Origin: Desulfomonile tiedjei DSM 6799
GTDB taxonomy: Bacteria; Desulfobacterota; Desulfomonilia; Desulfomonilales; Desulfomonilaceae
NCBI RefSeq assembly: GCF_000266945.1
Contig: NC_018025.1
Location: forward strand, 4,034,001 to 4,098,000
Length of the DNA stretch: 64,000 nt
Reading direction: 5' to 3'
Of this stretch, positions 60,801 to 64,000 are shown one piece after another. A model generated the notes under the pieces. The model had not been told where the DNA came from and did no database searches. It saw only the letters and a list, made by a program, of their open reading frames with translations. The position numbers and the translations under genes are program-made. Positions within the stretch are counted from its first letter, which is position 1. Each line of letters opens with the position of its first letter.

Positions 60801-63673
60801 TCGATGCAGGTTCCGGCGACGATTCCATCACGGGTGGCACCGGGAATGACACGTTATTCGGCGGAGCCGGGCAAGATACGTACTTTTTCAACCTTGGTGA
60901 TGGAATCGACACGCTTACCGACACGGCAGTGTTGGGTGAAGGCAATGTGATTCGCTTTGGGGAAGATATCACGCTGGAAGATATTTCCATCCACATGGAA
61001 GGAACAACACTTGTAATCGCATACGGAAACGCTGGAGATCAAATTCGGCTCCTCGATTTCGACTACAATACGCAGCATGTGGTGGAGACCTTCCAGTTTG
61101 CAGATGGTTCGTCGATGCGCATGCCGGGTCTCCTGGATCCGGGAACCGAGAGCGATGACATCATCCTTGGCAGCTACTTCGAGGATTCTATCAATGCCAA
61201 GGGTGGAAACGACACGGTCACGACATTCGAGAGCAATGACATCGTAGATGGTGGAAGCGGCAATGACACTATCGATGCCGGGGCTGGCTATGACCTGATT
61301 GTCGGTGGCACAGGAAACGACACGTTAACAGGCGGTCCCGGAAATGATAGGTACATTTTCAATCTCGGCGACGGGATTGATACCATTACCGATACAGCCA
61401 CCTCGTACGAAGGCAACGTAATTCAATTCGGGCCAGGAATAACCCTGGATGATCTGAAGCTCGGCTATGCTAACACCACTCTCATTATCAGCGTCGGGAC
61501 TGGCGGAGATCAACTAAGACTAAGTGGCTTCGACCGCGAAGACGCTCTGGGATCGTATGCGGTTGAAACATTCCAGTTTAGCGATGGCACTTCGGTTACC
61601 TATGCAGACCTGATCGCTCAAGGTTTTGATCTGACTGGATCGGAAGGTGACGATACGATCCTCGGCACGAATGTTACCGACCGGATATACGGTTTGCGAG
61701 GAAACGACGTATTAGATGGAGGCTTCGGAATTGACACTCTCATAGGAGGAGCCGGCAATGACACGTACAAAGTGGATGATGTGAATGACATCGTGGTAGA
61801 AAATGCGGATGAGGGTCACGACATTATTGAAAGCTCTGTTACGTATTCCCTGTCGGAGACCGTTGAGGATCTTACCTTAACAGGTACGGATTCAATCAAT
61901 GGCACCGGAAACACACTGAATAACGTTCTAACCGGCAATACCGGAGACAACCTGCTTGATGGAGGAGCTGGAGCTGACTCCCTTCTCGGCGGTGCAGGCA
62001 ATGACGTATACCTTGTGGATAATGCGGGTGATGTGGTCGTTGAGAATACAGATGAAGGAGTGGATACGGTCCACAGCTCTGTAAGCTTTGCACTGGGAGC
62101 TCATCTGGAGAATCTTACGCTTACCGGCTTCAATAGCATTTACGGCACAGGTAACGAGCTGGATAACATTCTGACAGGCAACAGCGGTGACAACATCCTT
62201 GATGGCGGAATCGGAGCGGACTCCCTCTTCGGTGGGACAGGCAATGACACGTACACCGTGGATATGAATGACAGCGTTACCGAGAATATCGATGAAGGCA
62301 TTGACACGATTCAAACTTCAACAGACTACACCTTGGGAGCGAACTTTGAGAATTTGATCCTGATCGGATTGGCAGCAATCAACGGAACAGGAAACGACTT
62401 GGACAACCTCCTGACCGGTAACAGCGTAGATAATGAGCTTACCGGCGGTCTGGGCGATGACACTTTGCAGGGTGGTGAAGGAAACGACACGTATGTCTTC
62501 AACCTTGGTGACGGCCTGGACATGATTACCGATACCTCCGGGACGGATGCGATTCGATTCGGTCAGGGAATTGCTCAGCAGAATATTTCAGTGAAATCGG
62601 ATTCTTCCGGTGTGCATGTCAGGTTACTTGACGCTCAAGGCAATGAAACAGGCGAAGGCCTTGACATCAATACATTGCAGGACGGAACCCCTTCAGTTGA
62701 GAATATACAATTTGCTGACGGCACCACAGCGAAAGTGACAGATTTTCTGAACGTCCGTAATGTCGTGTATGGAACAAACCGACTTGACATCATCATCACC
62801 GGAAATACTGCAGATGAAATCTATGCCAAGGATGGCGTCGACTTTGTCTATGCCGGCGGGAATAACGACATCATATATGGGGGTGACGATCTGGACTTAC
62901 TCTACGGGGAGGACGGAAACGACACCATTTACGGGGAAAAAGGTTCTGATGTATTGATGGGCGGGCAAGGAAACGACGTCTTGGACGGAGGATCCGGTGC
63001 CGATCTACTCATGGGAGGGAAAGGCGATGATACCTACAGAGTGGATAATTCCTGCGATATCGTGATAGAAGGCTATAATGAAGGAATTGACACTGTGGAG
63101 AGTTCAGTCAGGTATGATCTCGGTTACAGTGTCGAGAATCTCACTTTGACGGGAACTTCCTCGATCAATGGCTCTGGAAACACATCAAACAACATATTGA
63201 TCGGAAATTCTGCAGCAAATAAGCTTTTCGGCGATCTTGGCAATGACACTCTGGATGGCAGAGCCGGTAATGATACCCTGGAAGGGGGAAGAGGCAACGA
63301 CACGTATCTCTTCGGCAGAGGATACGGAACAGATCGCATCGAAGAGAATGACTCCACCCAGGGCAATCACGATGTCCTTGCATTCGGATCCGAAATATCA
63401 ACAGATCAGCTCTGGTTCCGACGCAGCGGAAAGGACCTGGAAATAAGCATCCTGGGAACGTCGGACAAAACGATTATCACTGACTGGTATAAAGGGACCA
63501 AGTATCAGGTAGAGGAATTTCAAACTGCTGACGGCAGAGCTCTTCTCAATAATCAGGTTGATGCATTGGTGACTGCAATGGCCGCTTTTGCTCCGCCTGG
63601 CGCGGGTCAGATGACGTTACCGGAAAGCTACCAGGCGGTGCTTAATCCTCTATTAGCTGCAAATTGGAGATAG
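51824..63673 (+). CDS. Giant RTX protein with N-terminal M23 peptidase domain
   Basis: The 3949-residue product starts behind AAGGAGA. Residues 40-140 form an M23/LytM metallopeptidase with H45-x3-D49 (VHLGIDV), H97 and H129-x-H131 (HLHFEM), the full zinc and catalytic set. At 190-320 is the acidic DPLVLDLDGEGI...DRNGNGTIDDG calcium block common in RTX toxins. RTX nonapeptides (GGxGxDxLx) and DUF-type RTX-related modules fill about 630-1700 and 2190-3310. Between, about 1705-2105 has eight copies of an ELWKSDGTEAGT-type repeat. About 3315-3540 and 3650-3750 contain NGTGN-type repeats. The end (QAVLNPLLAANWR) resembles a type I secretion signal. It has no N-terminal signal peptide. Calcium-dependent folding outside the cell is expected; the M23 domain implies cell-wall or peptide cleavage. 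Confidence 0.85.
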   Translation: MGVRVTPLPTNLRGFVHTMLPEMDIDKLQVTGRYDPTRKREGRVHLGIDVQGKGYTGNGTPVCSPFNGTFYILEGWEKTNGVAIVDDKTGLMVVLCHMKLNPKIKDGDPVSIDTQVGTMSDVGSEGAVHLHFEMRNRSTNPCNPQYSRWIEVWADAYNKDPYLFPIGTPGCKIGPALDLFDKKPVPTPSRDPLVLDLDGEGIKTTNVKDGRYFDYNGDGFAEETGWVDPHDGILVMDRNGNGTIDDGRELFGDQTILQSGRRAANGFEALAELDTNGDGKIDANDEAFSLLRVLTDVDGDDYASENEFLSLAELGIKSIDLDSNLTSITDMQGNTQNRVGSFEKVDGTTGQIAEYGFQRDPAFSLVNEDIDVPPDLETLPFLSGYGNVYNLDEAMTKDSSGQLKSLVEEFMSSGDIKQRNILMKEILFKWAGTERMPQEMSVPAEMRASSGEAGASSRSTGNSDIAVDMDYIDPRKLAVLEHFFGQPWSGANGSRPTYEESLNLNESYRLLYELMYGWLMAQTHLEDLYDKIAYTWDDEAQKTRVDLTSVITDIWQSLTDNADQGRQLLAEFARSLRGFPYSLSQDDDLRQDDYLSFRETFIQQDPSLGWVFDTGGLPESHIVGMHITGTDASDAVRGSLTEGDAVINGYNGNDVVYGTSRDEVLYNETGNAILVGGGGNDWIWAGADSDILDGGEGNDMLYGEGGGDTYIFRRGSGHDTIIESDPTPDIIDSIFLGSNLTPDDIFIRRAGNDLVLRIRDTSDTLVVKNHFRNDSTLNGIERIVFMDGTIWTQDDILQASYAATDGDDALYGGLGADEIRGGDGNDSIYGRPGDDTLHGDAGNDRLFGGPGNDTFDGGSGNDILCYGDEINWYPYSVTNGDDVYLFSIGGGQDVITDYDPTPGNVDTIRFGEGITLDDILFHRNYNNLELSIRGTTDKLTITNFLDESGAHLIERIEFADSTVLLPDDIKNILVKGTDDGEVINGFSIADVMEGFGGYDSLYGRGGDDTLDGGSGTDWLYGEEGNDTLLGGSDNDTLVGGVGDDTLEGGAGNDTLLGGNSGDWWQLSDANGNDTYLFGIGSGQDTVFDHDRSAGNLDTILVKEGVTPEYAMVRREHDDLVLTIAGTTDKLTVKNWFWNDSSEFRVEQIQFADGTIWNADIIKHMLSQGSPVDDLLIGYSTSDMIRGFDGNDEIFGRDSDDSLDGGSGNDKIFGEYGDDYLIGGAGNDTISGGSGEDLIDGGTGNDALRGDGEDDIYLFRRGSGQDTVLDYDRTPANIDTVFLDDELTTSDISLSRKDDDLEICINGTTDTLTIERWFGELGEYQVENIEFMDGTIWDADTIKQMMLQGTPEADVLYGYYYSSDLIDGFEGADELYGSGGNDTLNGGEGDDKIFGGSGDDVLQGGSGNDYIEDLSGSDTYLFGRGSGQDKIVDNDTVQGNIDTVLLDPNVQDSDITLKRGGNDLYVLIDGTSDTLQLTNWFSDDAHKIERLQFSDGTVWDSSYMESIAYTPSDTDDYIVGTPENDAIDAGGGDDLVYGQNGDDTLYGGSGSDTLYGQDDNDVLYGGSGNDYLYGNWGSNSLYGEAGDDYLYTEGNGDNLLDGGAGEDHLFGSDQDWGNATLSGGVGNDIIQSGIGQNTIEGGAGQDQILADQGVNTIIVNRGDGFDKITSHLIEYGEETDTIVFGPGIRPEDLQVQVITNSTQVPAAVEIKDFKYSSISDSVTINGTLFFKASDGVHGIELWRSDGSEAGTEMVRDIGTSSSDGYIGAMTEANDTLFFVAYDGINGYELWKTDGTDVGTVVVKDILPGSGSGVVGDSLTSVNGTIFFLGSDGIHGTELWKSDGTEAGTVMVKDIVPGSGGISFYEVANVNGTFYFTTSDGIHGDELWKSDGTEAGTTMVKDINPGSMDSWVHDFVDVNGTLFFRVDDGIHGDELWKSDGTQAGTVMVKDINPGSAESRSGYDSNNIVVNGNLFFVANDGVHGNELWRSDGTEDGTVMLKDINPDSSSWSDEPYGLTDVNGTLFFVANDGIHGNSLWKSDGTEVGTLMVKDVSPYSGLINVNGTLYFTARDSEDYISLWQSDGTEAGTVAITRLLPPWTEGNARSLVQANGTLFLAISNGYGRVDLCKLGAETSSSTELMIGIGNGEGVLINIDEDSGSSGGDPSAATFGTTSENGTVSDLSNLAIQRFVFADGTVLTLEEILARNNVITGDQQGNGNNDILQGSETNDNILGADGSDTIYAGSGNDTIDGGNDADFIYAGDGDDIIDGGSGTDFIYAGAGDDVIRGLRGGDTALGGAGNDTYYFNLGDGQVTIEDVAGPGEGNTIVFGEGINSGSISLISESENLILKIGENGDEIHLTPFDAQDAFGSYAVETFRFADGTVLTYSELLQRGFDFSGTEGEDLLTGTSVSDRMTGFGGDDIFRAGRGDDLLEGGSGNDTYVFNLGDGVDTIRDMAAPGAGNVVEFGLGIVSYNLTLSVDQNTLSIRVGDSGDALRLEGFDPNDPYGTISVETFRFADGTVLSSADLLDLGFTFEGTSADDILSGTGVRDILRGNQGNDRISGGTGDDTYIFNVGDGIDTITDESTLMSPNMLVFGAGITLDDIKLNHDATNNLLILNIGTNGDTIEFTNFDSTNPYGSHAIEYFRFADGQIVTYSELINKGFDIVGTSGNDNLIGTGATDRIIGGDGNDTLAGGQGNDTLIGGAGDDTYTFNKGDGILLIDDIATASGGNTLIFGEGIAVADLERSITFSDNMLIVRIGTDGDEVHLTGFDPDAADYGIHAVQKFEFADGTILNYEALVRNTFIVQGGYGDDDLTGTNMTDRLYGYEGSDRLNGGLGDDTLTGGVNNDELIGGAGSDMYVFHVGDGVDTIIDTGFPADGNTIYFADAEITIDDITTHIEVTTLVIAYGDGGDAIRLLNFDYNGQNGGSHVVETIEFADGTQVALSSLVDPGTEGDDTIIGSYFEDVINARGGNDTVATFESNDVIDGGSGADLIDAGSGDDSITGGTGNDTLFGGAGQDTYFFNLGDGIDTLTDTAVLGEGNVIRFGEDITLEDISIHMEGTTLVIAYGNAGDQIRLLDFDYNTQHVVETFQFADGSSMRMPGLLDPGTESDDIILGSYFEDSINAKGGNDTVTTFESNDIVDGGSGNDTIDAGAGYDLIVGGTGNDTLTGGPGNDRYIFNLGDGIDTITDTATSYEGNVIQFGPGITLDDLKLGYANTTLIISVGTGGDQLRLSGFDREDALGSYAVETFQFSDGTSVTYADLIAQGFDLTGSEGDDTILGTNVTDRIYGLRGNDVLDGGFGIDTLIGGAGNDTYKVDDVNDIVVENADEGHDIIESSVTYSLSETVEDLTLTGTDSINGTGNTLNNVLTGNTGDNLLDGGAGADSLLGGAGNDVYLVDNAGDVVVENTDEGVDTVHSSVSFALGAHLENLTLTGFNSIYGTGNELDNILTGNSGDNILDGGIGADSLFGGTGNDTYTVDMNDSVTENIDEGIDTIQTSTDYTLGANFENLILIGLAAINGTGNDLDNLLTGNSVDNELTGGLGDDTLQGGEGNDTYVFNLGDGLDMITDTSGTDAIRFGQGIAQQNISVKSDSSGVHVRLLDAQGNETGEGLDINTLQDGTPSVENIQFADGTTAKVTDFLNVRNVVYGTNRLDIIITGNTADEIYAKDGVDFVYAGGNNDIIYGGDDLDLLYGEDGNDTIYGEKGSDVLMGGQGNDVLDGGSGADLLMGGKGDDTYRVDNSCDIVIEGYNEGIDTVESSVRYDLGYSVENLTLTGTSSINGSGNTSNNILIGNSAANKLFGDLGNDTLDGRAGNDTLEGGRGNDTYLFGRGYGTDRIEENDSTQGNHDVLAFGSEISTDQLWFRRSGKDLEISILGTSDKTIITDWYKGTKYQVEEFQTADGRALLNNQVDALVTAMAAFAPPGAGQMTLPESYQAVLNPLLAANWR

Positions 63674-63741
63674 ATCTTTAGAAAGTTTTCCGGTTGGAAA
63701 CTTCTAGGATAAAGCGAATACTAAAAGTTCTTGGGAAGGGA

Positions 63742-63775
63742 CTGGGAAACACTTCTTACAAGAAGGGTTTCCCAG
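63742..63775 (+). terminator. Strong stem-loop between RTX gene and transporter gene, attenuator-like
   Basis: CTGGGAAAC pairs with GTTTCCCAG and, after one mismatch, CTTCT pairs with AGAAG, giving a 14-bp stem, followed by ATCTTCTTTCTTT. In haemolysin operons a terminator at this place limits expression of the transporter relative to the toxin. Confidence 0.6.
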
Positions 63776-63817
63776 ATCTTCTTTCTTTGAATCCAATTGA
63801 GAGAGGCGTGTTTGGTG

Positions 63818-64000
63818 ATGGAGGGAGGTAATCCGCCACAAATCGATCCAGGTTTAGCCTGTCTCGTTATTATCGCACGTTTCCATGCTATCGCAGCAGA
63901 TCCAGATCAACTTGCCCATCAATTCAAAGTGGATGGCAAGCCATTCTCCAAATCCGACATTCTCCTTGCGTCCAAACAACTCGGTCTGGAAGCCAAAGCT
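63818..64000 (+). CDS. Type I secretion ABC transporter, N-terminal part (3' end outside window)
   Basis: A frame begins at the ATG 63818, with GAGG-rich sequence upstream, and is open to the last base. The 61 visible residues are a C39-like peptidase domain of the HlyB/RtxB class: GLACLVIIARFHAIAADPDQLAHQF and the DILLASKQLGL segment. The position of the catalytic cysteine of true C39 peptidases is Pro (IDPGLACL), so the domain is a non-cleaving recognition module, as in transporters of RTX proteins with C-terminal signals. It is 144 bases after the RTX gene, so it is very probably its exporter. Confidence 0.75.
   Translation, partial: MEGGNPPQIDPGLACLVIIARFHAIAADPDQLAHQFKVDGKPFSKSDILLASKQLGLEAKA

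Overview
The window looks like an accessory region of a Gram-negative, probably Desulfobacterota (deltaproteobacterial) chromosome. This placement is an inference from the lipoproteins, sigma-54-like sites, a type I secretion system with an RTX protein, an ISBst12-like IS66 element and near-50% GC composition; no rRNA or intact tRNA is present to prove it. About two thirds of the window is mobile DNA.

Left part (1-12671): the right portion of an integrative element (L). It holds the end of a RecB/Cas4-like nuclease gene with a small partner gene, a cluster of small exported proteins, two paralogous small proteins, a ParB-like DNA-binding protein with two palindromic sites, a single-chain restriction-modification enzyme, a nuclease-like gene broken by an IS701-type element, and an HNH protein. 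It ends at a 3' fragment of a tRNA gene (probably tRNA-Val, anticodon CAC).

Middle (12621-36342): a complete 23.7 kb element (A) bounded by two identical 51-bp tRNA 3' fragments. Order: integrase and excisionase-like genes, a replication-initiator-like gene, a family-A DNA polymerase, a 1.4 kb non-coding region rich in palindromes and repeats, a recombination module (annealing protein, nuclease, small partner), two tiny membrane proteins, and then defence cargo: a GHKL ATPase-nuclease fusion, a type III restriction-modification pair, and a CBASS-like locus with two nucleotidyltransferases around an S-4TM membrane effector. An AAA+/helicase-like ATPase lies between the defence genes. No capsid or conjugation genes were seen.

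Next (36292 to about 41300): the left part of a third element (B) with its own integrase, excisionase-like gene, 39-residue membrane protein and primase-helicase. The three elements appear to have stacked in the same tRNA gene, each with its own short integrase arm repeats.

Right part (about 41400-64000): a repeat-rich region with two nearly identical IS66 (ISBst12-type) copies in opposite orientation, inserted at the same point of two copies of a long repeat. Each repeat copy leads into an ankyrin-repeat gene with a membrane anchor or signal peptide. The first ankyrin gene precedes a DUF4424-like exported protein and a CHAP/NlpC-like amidase. The second precedes a 3949-residue RTX protein with an N-terminal M23 peptidase domain and the start of its type I secretion ABC transporter. 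A toxin-immunity arrangement is a reasonable hypothesis for these ankyrin-hydrolase pairs.
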